NCBI GenBank assembly: GCA_024195585.1
Contig: SWBL01000214.1
Coordinates: 24,058 to 88,057, forward strand
Reading direction: 5' to 3'
Source: Aureobasidium sp. EXF-3400
Lineage: Eukaryota > Ascomycota > Dothideomycetes > Dothideales > Saccotheciaceae
DNA length: 64,000 nucleotides
In this document: one piece after another, positions 1-11,040 of the stretch
Layout of the letters: each line of letters begins with the position of its first letter
Position numbering within the stretch: position 1 is the first letter of the stretch
Made by a program: the position numbers and the translations under genes
Notes under the pieces: model-generated
Seen by the model: the letters and a program-made list of their open reading frames with translations, nothing else
Databases searched by the model: none
Told to the model about the DNA's origin: nothing

Positions 1-478
1 GACAGACGGGACGAACCAAACAGTTCGCGCATAAGCTCGATATATACGAGCTGACGTCCAAACCTTCTTGTCCTCTTTGTATAATGCATGTGAAAGGGGT
101 GTTTGTCTCGAGGTAATGCGAGAATGGAAGCTCAATGCAGACAACTGTCGACGAAAAGAGCCTCATCACCAGGTGCCGGCGATGATACCGAAATCGATCT
201 GATCGACGAACGTCAACTTGATTGGCTATACATGCTCATTGCTGCCTCACACATATTGATACTGCTGTGAAAACAAAGTTCTGTGGGTTGTCTCGTGCCT
301 TCAGTTGCCGATCTTGCCCTAATGTAGGTCACTATACGAGCGCGACTTCGTTGATGAGATAGTTGAGTATTGTAAACATAAATGCGGGCGGATTGTTATC
401 AGACCCAAACGCAAAGGATACATCTGTTGGGGAACCACATCAGTAGGTCGTGTTGGCCATGGATATCCTCAACGTACA
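1..478. other. No gene recognised
   Basis: Only short, unconvincing open frames are present on both strands. The stretch lies beyond the 3' end of the AFG1-type gene and probably holds its 3' untranslated region. Confidence 0.5.
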
Positions 479-1759
479 TCAATCCAATTGGCCATACATG
501 CTCGACCCCATTTCATGCAACCTCGACACTGCTCGCCCAATTGCAAATCCTACATCAGTTTCTCCTGCACCTCCAGTTGCTAGACTTGCCTCTGCCAAAC
601 CAGTCGCTGACCATTCTGTATCGCCAGAGACAAAAGTGCTCATCATGCTCGAACTGCTGCCGCCTCCCTTTTTAACGTTCATCTTCAGCCCTCCTGATTT
701 TCGCATCAGCCGTTGCCGCTCGTTCTCCACGATCTCGGCAAAAGCTTCGTCAACTGTTGCGTTGGATGAGATGACAACCCTAGTGCCGGACTCGTACGCC
801 AGGTCAATGAGGGTGATGAAGCGCCGCACAAAGTCTAGCTCCGATAATCGGAATCGTCGAAGGCCGTCCAGGTAAATGGTCTTGGACTTCCGACACAAGG
901 CGTGGTAGTCTGCTGCGCCGAGCTTGGCCTCGCACAGCTGTGCAAACGTCGAAGAAACGATAAGTTTGCTTTCGTCGTTGTCGGTTGGGGTGGCATTGAC
1001 GACCATCTTCCTACCCATCATCACCGGTATCTCGTAAGACTCCATTTTCCGCCCATTCATGGCAGAATCGAGACTTTGTTGAAACTCTTCGGCGTCAGTA
1101 AAGAAGACCTTTTGATTGTCTCCTTTTGCATCCTCCCTTCCCAACAAGCGGTAATCTTGCGTCCCTCCCAACGCCCATGTCTCGCATTTGTGCTTTAGCA
1201 TAGCGATGAACGGCAGGAATAACTCTCTGTTCAACCCATCTTCGTACAGTTTATCCGGCTCGCGGTTCGAAGTCGCGACCATCACACCTCCCGCCGCCCA
1301 GAACGCACCCATCAGCCTTTGCAATATCATCGCATCGGCTATATCCGTAACTTGGAACTCGTCAAAACATAAGACTTTGCTTTCCGAGTGGATTTGGCGG
1401 CCGATGATCGGTAAAGGGTCAACAGAGCCATACCGACTTGACGAGGACCGTGCAATGTGCAGTCGAGAGTGCACATCCAGCATGAACTCGTGGAAATGCG
1501 CTCGGCGCCGTGAGATGTGTGAGGGCAGAGTCGATGTAAACAGTGATGCTAAGTAGGATTTTCCTGTGCCGACTGAACCGTGGATGTACAGGCCTGTTGG
1601 TGTGGAAGCGGTGGGGTTGGTGGAGGTGGAGGTGTTAAGACCGTGCTGTATTGCTGATAGTCGTGTGATCAAGGCTGCTTGCGATGCATTTTGGGACAGT
1701 CGACCGCGTTTGAGTAATGCATGGTATGCGCTTTCGAGAGGTGTGGTTAAGGATGGCAT
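479..1759 (-). CDS. AFG1-family mitochondrial AAA-type ATPase
   Basis: Single-exon gene of 426 codons. The start chosen is the ATG at 1759; the frame continues three codons upstream only to a GTG. A Walker A loop GSVGTGKS lies near residue 65. A Walker B-like segment CFDEFQVTDIADAMIL follows, then VATSNREPDKLYEDGLNRE and LDGLRRFRLSELDFVRRFI, which are characteristic of the AFG1/LACE1 (ZapE-like) family. Family members are inner-membrane mitochondrial ATPases linked to turnover or assembly of respiratory subunits. I see no clear mitochondrial presequence, so an upstream exon may be missing or the N-terminus may simply be short. Functional assignment is from family knowledge. Confidence 0.9.
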   Translation of the reverse strand: MPSLTTPLESAYHALLKRGRLSQNASQAALITRLSAIQHGLNTSTSTNPTASTPTGLYIHGSVGTGKSYLASLFTSTLPSHISRRRAHFHEFMLDVHSRLHIARSSSSRYGSVDPLPIIGRQIHSESKVLCFDEFQVTDIADAMILQRLMGAFWAAGGVMVATSNREPDKLYEDGLNRELFLPFIAMLKHKCETWALGGTQDYRLLGREDAKGDNQKVFFTDAEEFQQSLDSAMNGRKMESYEIPVMMGRKMVVNATPTDNDESKLIVSSTFAQLCEAKLGAADYHALCRKSKTIYLDGLRRFRLSELDFVRRFITLIDLAYESGTRVVISSNATVDEAFAEIVENERQRLMRKSGGLKMNVKKGGGSSSSMMSTFVSGDTEWSATGLAEASLATGGAGETDVGFAIGRAVSRLHEMGSSMYGQLD

Positions 1760-2284
1760 GGTGTCCACAGACGGAGGTTAAGAAAGGAAGTGCCGGTTTT
1801 GTGTCACGATGGGCTTAGAGACTTGGCAGAATCATGCCCCTTGTTCTTTTTGATGTCTGTAACCAGAATTGATGAATTTGCCCAAGATATCGATGATCAA
1901 TGTCCTAGCGATAATGTTGTAGGAATGAATGCACGATGTTCGTGTGAAGTGTTCGAGACTTCTAGACAAGATGATGAGGTCACATTGGACTATCGAACGT
2001 TCGGAAGTTGCTATGCAACAGATGCTATTCAATTCAAAAGCGTCTACCTTAGCTATGTTTTCGACACCTCACAAAGCGCGAGAGACCGTTATTGTGGACG
2101 AGAAGACCGTCGGCGTACGGGAGAAGAAGGTATATAACTGTCTTCAAGACTGTGAGAAGTTTCGTGCCTGTCGGGGTGTCGTATTCTGGTTCCTTTGACG
2201 TCGTGTTGATAGAGGTATGTTTGCATGATCTCCCGTAGTCTATTGGATTGAACATCGTCTGATTTGGTCATTTTGTGTTGATGT

Positions 2285-2507
2285 AACTAAGTGGAAGAAG
2301 CAGGATAAGATCGAGAACCAGTATCGCTCTAATTGAGAATTCATGGAGGCAAGCCAAAGCACCACTCAAGAGACACCCACGTTGGGACGACTTTGAGATA
2401 CGTGAGCTCATTGAAGAGGAGTGGTACTGCGTGGAACAAGGGTATGTCCATGCGGTGGTCAAATCCAAGTTGTCGCGAGACGGCCGTGGAGAAGTTGAGT
2501 TACGATG
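2285..2507 (+). other. Short coding-like frame, possible gene remnant
   Basis: A plus-strand frame without a convincing start runs for about 70 codons to a TGA. It has a protein-like charged composition (for example RHPRWDDFEIRELIEEEW). I do not recognise the family. It sits just past the end of the DUF6536 fragment, in a stretch with other broken sequence, so it may be a remnant of another gene. Confidence 0.22.
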
Positions 2508-2668
2508 AGTTCCCAGCAGACAGAGAGCAGGGTCCACAATGTAGATATATTAGTTGAACTGATCAATTGGTTGTTGAGTCATCAATCGTCGAAGTTAAGC
2601 GCATTGATCAAGTTTTCTCTCGCGCTTTGCGTGGATCGAACGGCGAGAATTTAGTTGTTCAATTTGGC

Positions 2669-3760
2669 TTACTCTGGATGGGATACTCGTAGTCCTTTCC
2701 GCTGGGATGCCATTCCATTCCACTCTTTTGCCAATGCCATACTGGTGAAAATGCCGTTGAGATTGAAGTATGTGAAAGAGAAAAGCAATTGCGGCATGCT
2801 GGTCAGGAAGGCATTGAGTAAGATAGGGACTGTACTGATTGGAGATTGGGCAAACGTTGTCTGTGAACTTGTACCCCATGCTGTGAAAACGTCCGTAAAC
2901 TGATCAGTAGTGAAGCCAATGAATAGGCCTCCACCGAAGCCAAGGGCAATCAGCAGGGCATTGCACCACCATAGCATTCGGTGGCTCGTCATGGCCGAGC
3001 CCATGCAATGTTGCTGGGGTTTCCAAACATGACCCTCTAGGATCCGAGTTCCTCTTGCTGTTGGTCGTGGTGGTTCGTCATCATCCTTTTCATAGTCCTC
3101 TATTCCAAGCATAATGCATTTACTTGCGGTACTCAGGTCATTGGTATTCGGGTCCGGACGGGCCAAGAAAGAAGCAACAGCATCTCCGCAGGTAACAAGA
3201 TATGAAGAACCATCGACCAAACCAGTCTTCAACACGACTGAACCCATGACGACTGCTTTCACCAGATTCGCAATGATGACGATGATCATGAAATGGAGAC
3301 TGAGTTGTACTGCATTCTGACCACTTGCTGGGCGGGCGAATGCGTTAGTGGCGTGTACATGATATCCTTGCTGGGTTAAGAGCCACCCTTGTGTGTTATA
3401 ATCAGGTGGAGATGTAGTGGGCAGTTGTGGCCAAGAAGTGTTCAATGACATCGTGATCGGATCGGACAACCCAGTTAAGCCTGTGGCGGTGCCGACTGCA
3501 TCAAACACAATATGCAAATCGGTATAATCGTAGGCAAAATCGGAACCGAAAGCCGCCATCCACTGAACATTGGTTAGATTGGATACTTCACTGGATGCAT
3601 TAAGTTTTAGATAGTCCTCGGATTTCCAGTTGACGAATTCCACGTCGTAGTCGTAAGCGACTGCGTATTTGAAAACAGCAGCATTGTAGCTGTTTCTATC
3701 AGCTTCTGTCTTTGCTACCAACCGTATGTACTCACAAGAGATGCAATGGGACCGAAGACG
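2669..3760 (-). pseudogene. DUF6536 membrane protein fragment
   Basis: The open frame encodes the middle to C-terminal part of a DUF6536 protein, a fungal multi-pass membrane family usually around 700 residues. Recognisable blocks are SYNAAVFKYAVAYDYDVEFV, YHVHATNAFARPASGQNAVQ, a transmembrane stretch ALLIALGFGGGLFIGFTTDQ and FTYFNLNGIFTSMALAKEWN followed by SQRKGLRVSHPE. The N-terminal half is absent: the frame hits a stop about 60 bases upstream of the first recognisable block, and the opposite strand there already encodes the neighbouring gene. The normal C-terminal tail after RVSHPE is also not found. A GTAAGC donor sits at the last residues, so a missing 3' exon is an alternative for that end. 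I read this as a truncated remnant. Confidence 0.65.
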
Positions 3761-4646
3761 CTGCGAGCATGAGCCAAAGCCTTATCACCGTCACTTCACG
3801 CTGCCCGCAGCCGATCAGCACAATGTCGATACCGCTTGGTTCGACAGACAGAAGCAACGTTCAGTAGAGAAGGATGACCCAAGACTTCGCAAATGGCTTA
3901 ACCAAGAGGTGGACGCGTTGGAAGCGTATCACGACGGTCATGAAGATGCAGATCGCACGGCTGCCTCTATGACACGCCCGATCTCATCATCACGTGTGCT
4001 AGATCTGGACACTTATTCTAACGATATCCTGGCTTTGGACAGTTTATGGGCTGTACTCATTGAATCTCTGATCGAATGGCCAAGCTCGCGTACCTGCGAC
4101 TTATTTACGCTCCTAGATGCGATTTCAAGGGTACCAGACAAAATCCACCAGGGAGAAGCCGTTGACGAAGATGGAACACCTTGGGAGTGGTCTCAGTTTC
4201 CCTACTTCTCCTTGTATTGGCCTGATCATTTTCAGCCAGGCGAAATCTGCCGTCAGTGCTCGGACGAAGCAGAGATCGCCTTGGCACGACGATTGTATTT
4301 GAGAATCAAAGACCTCGAAGCGCAATTGATAGCCAAGCGTGTCATGGATTTGGGCAGATGGAGAATCCAGTACATCATCCTGGCCCTGGAGAAGAACATC
4401 GACGATAGCGACAGGCAAACCGCTACCAATGATGCTGCGGCTTACGAACGAGTCAAACTTGACTTCCATATTCCTGCCATCTCTTTCTTGCTCAAGTATA
4501 ATGCTCGCGAGATATACGAACAACTTATACACGGCGAGCTCGGAGATCTGACGCCAGCTCAGCTGCTGCCGGGAGTAGCAAGACAGTTCGAAAATGGTGC
4601 ACAACGTTGGTCTTTCTGGATACGAAGATTCAAGGAATTGGCTTAA
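3726..4646 (+). CDS. DUF3632-like protein
   Basis: Single open frame of 306 residues from the ATG at 3726. The pattern WSQFPYFSLYWPDHF in the middle, a helical segment with RWRIQYIILALE, then KLDFHIPAISFLLKYNAREI and a C-terminal QRWSFWIRRFKEL resembles the fungal DUF3632 family, whose function is unknown. No signal peptide or membrane segment is visible. The start lies immediately beside the DUF6536 fragment on the other strand, leaving essentially no intergenic promoter. The true start could be a later Met, or the gene's upstream region was lost in the rearrangement that cut the neighbour. Confidence 0.6.
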   Translation: MYSQEMQWDRRRCEHEPKPYHRHFTLPAADQHNVDTAWFDRQKQRSVEKDDPRLRKWLNQEVDALEAYHDGHEDADRTAASMTRPISSSRVLDLDTYSNDILALDSLWAVLIESLIEWPSSRTCDLFTLLDAISRVPDKIHQGEAVDEDGTPWEWSQFPYFSLYWPDHFQPGEICRQCSDEAEIALARRLYLRIKDLEAQLIAKRVMDLGRWRIQYIILALEKNIDDSDRQTATNDAAAYERVKLDFHIPAISFLLKYNAREIYEQLIHGELGDLTPAQLLPGVARQFENGAQRWSFWIRRFKELA

Positions 4647-5641
4647 ACAGACGAGGGCGATGATGTAGCTATCGCTGCGAGATCAGCTCTGAAATCCATG
4701 ATATCATGCGCAGACGTTTGAGCAAAGCTTGGTATGCATGATCATGAGATGTACTCGAGTATGTAGTGCAGAATGGCTAAAACTTCACAAGTACGAAGTG
4801 TCGAGCAGTTGCTTCTTGATCTGTTTGCAAGAGGTTGCAATTTTGTTATGGATGTTAACTTGAGCAAAAAAGAACACTCGCGTACTACTGTCTCCTGAGT
4901 TAGGATGCTGCGCAAATAACCCAGGAAGGAGCAAGTATCTGGATTTAGAGGAGGTGACCATATAACGTTTCGAGAACCGGTCACAGCATTGATTGCTACA
5001 GATACTGTGTCCACTGCAGAGGGTGTTCGATCAGAGAGAGGCCGTTACGAGCTCCAGAAGCTCTACTGTAGAGGTTATAGAAGAACATGTGTGGTCGAAG
5101 ATCAAGGTCGGAAACGCCAACGCTGTAGCAGGGTTTGAATTGATTCCCCAAAACCAGGAGTTCTCTAGACTGATGGATTGAACAAGCTTCGACCTCTTAG
5201 GCTCTTGACAGAGAAATGACTGAGTGTGGTTGCTCGTCAACAGTCTACAGAACAGTGGCCATGAGCAAAGTCATTTGCCGTTCACTATGTGTATCTCTAG
5301 AGAGATGACTGGTAATAGCGACCAACACCTCGCATCGGTCGAGTCCAACATGCTTATGTTCCTACCACCTCTTTCTGATCCATGTACGGTGAATACAGGA
5401 TCCACACTCCGTTGATTCGGGACGGACAGGGGTGATATAGATCGGATGCCAGATGGGAGCGGTAGTGAAGAGGCTTCGAGACGCATCTCAATGTGGGTCG
5501 TTTTGAGGCGGGCAACCAAAGGGTTTCATATTGAGGGCCTGCGAAGGTCGAAGTGAAGGTGCTGGAATGCGGTCACCCGAGGTCGTGCGTAGCAGATTGG
5601 AGCGTACTGGTGCACTGCAAGTATCGAACGGATTCAAACCT
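4647..5641. other. Intergenic, no gene recognised
   Basis: About 1 kb with only short open frames and no recognisable protein motif, between the 3' ends of the DUF3632-like gene and the Zn2Cys6 gene. Confidence 0.5.
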
Positions 5642-6750
5642 TCACCAACCAACCTTGAAGAAGTGCGTTGGAAGCTCTCTGTCCACTCCATCATCTTCAT
5701 CGGTCCGGGCTTGTGGGAACTCTCTGTCTTTTGACGCCTGCCATAGACCATCCAGCTCACACGGTCCATCTTGGTTCCCTGAGCTGTCCCCAGTCATTGC
5801 AACCTGCTGCTCTGCTTCATCGCCCGGCTCTGCGTACCACCATTCTGTAGGTTTCTCGAACAGGTTCCAGTCCATATCTCCGAAGCTTGAATAGTTGTAG
5901 GCAGCGTTCTGTGAACCTTCAGCAGTCACGAGTGTCTGTTGCTGATGGAAGCTTGCTGGTGAAGATTGTGTTCCTTGTTGGACGTTGGCTGTCGGTCGTT
6001 GGGGTTTACTGGCAGAAGACGCCGGTGGCTCAAAGTCCATCCTCCGGGGAGGTGCGAGAGCATGTACACCCGTCGTTGTTCTTGACAATAGTTCAGGAAT
6101 TCCTCCGAACCAGCGAGTTTCTTCTGGTACCAGAGGGAGAGAAAGATTGGATTGATTACGTGATTGGAATGCGTCCTGAGAGAATGCCTCCTGAGATGAG
6201 GTGGGCGCCGAGTTTCGCCGTTGTTGATATTGCTGTTCTGGACTTTCGACGATAGATCCATCACCGCTGGGCGAAACAGGCTGAGGCACTCCGGTTCCAG
6301 GTTGATGACAGCCGAGATGCGCTCTACTCTCGTTTGCGGATTCCAATAGACCCAATGCAACGAGCACGTCGTGCAAAAGCGGGTTGCCATCGTGCTCCAT
6401 CAACCTCGGACCAGGCCATGCGTTGGCAGCAAGCAATCTGTGATACATGGTGTGTACCGCAGCTTCGAGTTTGTTCTGCTGTGCTTCTAACGCTCGCACA
6501 TAACTTTATACAGTCAGTCTCTGCGCAAGTCCCGGGTAGCGGGATATTCTCACTGCTCTGGGAACATCTTTCGTTGTGACCTCTGGAAGTTTCCAAAATG
6601 GCATACAGCATCGGCTAGTCTGCAATTGCTGCATGGTACTCCACCAGAGCATCTTGCTTTCTTTAGACGGCATCGAGCACATGCCTTGGAAGCTCTCGAC
6701 TTTGATCTGTCGTTGTGGTCCTCAGGTGAGCGCCCTTGTGTGGTTGACAT
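5642..6750 (-). CDS. Zn2Cys6 transcription factor, two exons
   Basis: Spliced model: exon 1 6750-6554, a 50-bp intron 6553-6504 (GTGAGA ... AAAG), exon 2 6503-5642, 352 residues. Near residue 20 is a complete zinc cluster, CARCRLKKARC then CSNCRLADAVC, with spacing C-x2-C-x6-C-x5-C-x2-C-x6-C. Splicing joins it to a coiled-coil linker YVRALEAQQNKLEAAV, as usual in this class. The rest is low-complexity with no clear Fungal_trans domain, like the small aflatoxin-regulator-type factors. The ATG at 6750 was chosen because the upstream extension begins with TTG. It is divergent from the bZIP gene and close to dead secondary-metabolism genes, so it may be a former cluster regulator. Confidence 0.85.
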
Positions 6751-7350
6751 ATTCTCGACAGTTTTTGGACACGGAAGTCGACGCCACAATCGATTCAAGC
6801 ACTCCCTTCTCGAAAGACGACCTGCATGTGCTTATATTGACCACCGATGTGTAGTTGTCTAGCCGAACCCGAACACGCGGCCCGAACATGCGGTGACGTG
6901 CCAGCCTTTATGAAGCTTGAGCATTCACTGTTGTTGGTACTTAGCCGGCGTTGACTACCATCAAACGCCTACACTTACTCAGGTATCCGTTTTGTTTTCG
7001 TGATTTTTTAGAGAAGCCTACCTACAAACAGACCCCTAGTGTTCCGATGCATAAGTACTCGTCTTTCATAGGTCAGAAAAATCGCGCCACCGTTCGATCG
7101 AAGGATCGCTCGCTTGCAGCATAGAGAACGCTTTTGTCTCAACGTTGCAGATAGGGAGGGGTTCCGAATCCTCCCGCGCACTTTCAAGTCGCTGGGGAAA
7201 TAGGTCTAACGGGATTGCTGGAATATTAATCACTCACCGACCTTCTGAACAGTGTGGGGATTGGCGCATCATGGAAGCTTAAGTCAAATAAACTATACAG
7301 AAGCTACGCCATGGGCCGAACGGCGGAACCAAGACGCGACACCTCTAACC
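6751..7350. promoter_or_regulatory. Shared upstream region of two divergent regulators
   Basis: This 600-bp gap separates the start codons of the Zn2Cys6 and bZIP genes and must hold both promoters. It has no coding-like frame. CG-rich words such as CGGCCCG near 6881-6887 may be regulatory, but I cannot name a site with confidence. Confidence 0.4.
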
Positions 7351-8079
7351 ATGCGAACCACAAATAGCGAGGCCTCGAATATCCAACCTGAAATCGAGCC
7401 TTTCTCTTTGGCATTCACCATGACTTACGCAATGGATAACCTCTCTGCCTTCGAGCTCTTCTGCAACAGTTGGGACTTTCCCTCCAACGACAAGCCAACC
7501 GTGATGCCTACTCCGAGTGTCTCTCCAGAAACTCTTGTGAAGCCGCCACGGGCGGAGATCAGGGTGCAAAATCTAGAATTGCATCTCTCGCAGGGACCAA
7601 CGCCACTCCCTCACCTTCCTTGTCCAGGACCTTCTACACTCCCAAAGGAGAACTATGCCGTGTCCATTAGACAATATGCCTCTCCTTCTAGCAGTCCCGA
7701 GTCCGTCAGACAACAGAAAGTCGTGACATCATCGCCAAACAAGAAAAGAAAAACGACAGACATTGACAACAAGCATGACGATGTGGACACTGAGGAGCAT
7801 GACCGACTCAACAAACACCGTGCTGTGAATCGCAAAACAGCAGCCAAAGCACGAAAGCGAGCAAAAGTAGATACAGCAGCTTGGGAAAAATCTTTCGCAG
7901 AAGAATCCGCAAGAAACCCAATCCTCAAACGGACTATCGTGTCTCTACATGAGGAGCTCTACAATCTGCAAATGCAAGCACTTGGCCATGTTGACTGCAA
8001 CTGTGCCGAGATTCAGGCATACAACCGGAAGAGAGCTCGCAAGATTTCGCAATGCTGGGAACTTGATCAGAGCGATTGA
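7351..8079 (+). CDS. bZIP-type transcription factor
   Basis: The frame from the ATG at 7351 gives 242 residues; an upstream extension starts only with GTG. The C-terminal third holds a basic region NRKTAAKARKR with the invariant Asn and Arg seven residues apart. It continues through EESARNPILKRTIVSLHEEL, a heptad-patterned zipper, to ALGHVDCNCAEIQAYN, a tail seen in fungal ATF/CREB-like bZIPs. The N-terminal two thirds are Ser/Pro-rich and probably activating. Expected to act in the nucleus as a dimer. Targets are unknown, and the gene is divergent from a Zn2Cys6 regulator. Confidence 0.75.
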   Translation: MRTTNSEASNIQPEIEPFSLAFTMTYAMDNLSAFELFCNSWDFPSNDKPTVMPTPSVSPETLVKPPRAEIRVQNLELHLSQGPTPLPHLPCPGPSTLPKENYAVSIRQYASPSSSPESVRQQKVVTSSPNKKRKTTDIDNKHDDVDTEEHDRLNKHRAVNRKTAAKARKRAKVDTAAWEKSFAEESARNPILKRTIVSLHEELYNLQMQALGHVDCNCAEIQAYNRKRARKISQCWELDQSD

Positions 8080-8899
8080 CCAAGTCACCAAGTCCAGAAT
8101 GACGACTGAAAACCTTGACTTTCAAGAGACGACGACAGAGCCTCATGGCCTCGTCAGCTTCTGGCTTCTCACTGAGAGACAGCAACTTTGATCGAAGCTC
8201 CGAGCACTTCTCGTCAGAATCGAGAGCTTCGCACGACCAATCGGGAACTCGTGGGACTCGGTCGGGATGGGATCCGAATGCGATGGCCGAATTGGGCGAC
8301 GGCGACTGACGGAGTCCGTTCTCTTCCGACAACCACATACTTTCCGATTCTTTCTCGACTTCTTTTGCTCTATCTAACTTCCTACTTAGACTGGTTGGTC
8401 GTGCAGAAGCATCGTTGAATACACTCGTTTGTCGTACCAGAGGTGCATCAATCGTAGCGTTGAGTGTTCCGGCCACATCGCTGACGCGTCAGCCATGTAT
8501 TTTTAAGGACGTTCATGCATCGCAAGATGATCAAATCAGACAAACTTCTCAACCATCAATCATGCTGGAGTGGATATTGTCAAACCAACAGACACAGAAG
8601 GACCGAATGCGAAGGTAGTATTCGATGGGTTGGTGACAGCTTTGTCGCTGCACGTGTCAAGGCCCAACATCTGTATGGACGTGTACATTGTGCAAGGACG
8701 TCACACATGGAAGGAGAATTCATCATGTCTCGGTTCGCATGGCCAGCCGCGGGATCTCAATATGTTGTCCCAGTACTCGACCCTAAGGAGTTCGACTCGA
8801 CGTCGACTTGCCGCCAGTCGGACTCTGATCTTCCAGCTCTGGCTTCCACAATCGCCCCCTGGTTGACACTCCACGCTCGACAATCATTATCTCATCATG
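8080..8899. other. No intact gene recognised
   Basis: Short frames on both strands without a recognisable domain. The minus strand toward 8900 may still hold decayed sequence from the 3' end of the adjoining monooxygenase pseudogene. Confidence 0.35.
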
Positions 8900-10466
8900 C
8901 TATACCAGACGGCTCCACGTTCGGGAGCTTCGGGCTTGAGTTCCTTGTATTATTCACCTTCTCGCAGAACTCTGCCATTGCATGCTCATATTGATCGGCT
9001 CTGGAAGATCGTGGAAGATTGTTGACGACTGGTGCTTCCGAAAGACCAGCAAGACAGCGAAATGTTCAGTCACCATCGCTCAGGGTTGGGAGCTCTTTAA
9101 GGACTGCGTCAGCCAGCCCGTCATGGCACATTCATTCCCTACATGCCATCGCCACCTTCTCGAATGCCATCTGGGCGCGAGGTTCTCGCGTTTCCGTATA
9201 ACGAGCGAATGCATCAGTCAAGCAGTCGTTTGTCCAGCGGCCATGGCCTTTGTCCTGAACTGCCTTCTATGGTTCGTTCATCAGCACTACCGAAGATTCA
9301 ATGGCTTGATTTGCGCCCATAGCTGCATTTGAAACCATCCACATACTGGTTGTCAGTCTCGAACACTGGCTCTAAGTCAACAAATCTATCAATTCCTCGT
9401 CGTACCTTGTACGCAGCGTCTCTAACAATGACCATTCGCCCATGATGCCAGTTGTCTGCCAAACCTTCCTTAAGAGCAGTCCGTTTTGTGACCGTCCTCC
9501 TAGCGTAGATATCACCGAAGGATATCGTCTTCGAAAATCGCAGACTTGCCATGTTTTGACATGCAGATTCGACGTCCTCTAGCGCGTCTTGGGGTGTCGA
9601 CTCGAAAGGAAAAGTCTGTCCCCGGTCTTGAAACACAAAATAGAAAATAACACTGCCTTTGCCTGTAAAGATCAGAATTAACGAATTCTTTCTGTATACA
9701 GAAAAGCAGTCTCCCTTATTGATTCCAAAAAGTGGAGTGGAGATGCCGTAAACGCAAGAAAATCTTGTAGAAAGATCTACATGACAGTCAGATTTCTGCA
9801 CATTTGCCGCTAGGCAGCCCTAGCATTAATGCTTATAAATAGGCTTAATACTCTTGTCAAGCGAAGCGACTATTTGATCGATCTTATGCCGAATGTAGCT
9901 CTATACTCCGTCTGCGCCGATAACGATATCCGCTAGCACGGGTTCATCTTCAGAGAATCAAATAACGACTCTATCATTTCCATAGTCAAGAGGGATCGAT
10001 GTCGCGCGGGTTAAACTCCGTCTGTTGTCCTTATTCTACAATCTGCCATACATACTTTGCAGTACTTTTGTCCGCTCCAGGAAAAGTGCACCATGACCAA
10101 GCTTGTCAAAAACAGTTTCTCGACTCTCCGCTTCCGTGATGGATCTTGTCTCGCTTGTCTTGATAAATCCCAGTGCTTCCACAGATACGATCAAGTTTCC
10201 ATCACCGTCGAGGTGACGCCACCTCTGTAGTGGCGAGGCTTGCTTTTTAATCGCCTCGTAGATTCTAGCTGATCGAGGATCCTAAGGCCCTCCAATAACA
10301 GCCCCACGCTGGCACCTTGCTCAGCCGTGATCGACTCGCGAGCCTCGAGCAACACGAAGGAGATGTTCAGTCTTTCGCATAAAAGTGCAAGTGTCAATCC
10401 AGCAATGCCACCTCCAACAATGGCAATCTGGAACCTTTCGGATTCAACCAAGGCATGGGACATCAT
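8900..10466 (-). pseudogene. Broken FAD-dependent monooxygenase
   Basis: The N-terminus is intact: two adjacent ATGs at 10466 and 10463 precede SERFQIAIVGGGIAGLTLAL, the dinucleotide-binding GxGxxG loop, then LLEARESITAEQGASVGLL. In the same order follow ALFLERTKVLQSMYGRL, ending in a TAG, and DIVIGADGV, ending in a TAG. Next is an open piece with GKGSVIFYFVFQDRG and ADNWHHGRMVIVRDAAYK, where GD of the usual GDAAHK is RD. A decayed tail around FARYTETREPRAQMAFEKV has further TGA stops. This order matches PaxM-like fungal FAD monooxygenases of secondary metabolism. Several stops and frame changes make a functional product unlikely. The 3' limit near 8900 is approximate. Confidence 0.8.
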
Positions 10467-11040
10467 AATCTGTGTACACTTTGGAAACACTTTGCAAGAC
10501 TGGATTCCAAGTTCAAAGCTCCCAACTGTCACTTTTGGAAGGAGTATCATCTTCGGACACATCGTTGACCCGAACGCCGAGAAGTTCGCATCATATGCCC
10601 TGCCCGACGACCAAACAACAATAATCAATCATTATCATTACAAGCCATATACATAGGCATATCATACGCTCAGCAAAGATAGGGTACCTCGGCATGCTGA
10701 TCATAAAACACTCCATCCAATCAGTACGGGTCTTGTATACGGTACTCATGCAATGATGGCTTGGCAACAGGCACGCCTGAGAATGAAGACGGTTTCTAAA
10801 TTGTTCTGGTCAGCAATACGGCGATATAAAGTGGCCAAGGTGTGATATATGCAGGTCACTAAAGTGTATCACACCCGAAATCCGAAGGATTCGACGTCAG
10901 CGATGTCAGCATGCAATACTGAAAAGCTGCTAGACGTTTCGCTCAAATGATGGTCAAGCCTACGCATCCATCCCTGATTGAATGACTTGCCAAGGAACTA
11001 TCCCAGGATATCTCAAATCTCGTCTTCTGCCTTGATTCTA
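10467..11040. other. Gap between two divergent pseudogenes
   Basis: It separates the 5' ends of the dead monooxygenase and the dead O-methyltransferase, so it probably represents their former shared promoter. No coding signal is seen. Confidence 0.4.

Noticed and set aside
7934..8476. 180-codon minus-strand frame overlapping the end of the bZIP gene
   Set aside because: It starts with GTG, overlaps the zipper-coding region and has no recognisable domain. It is likely a shadow frame.
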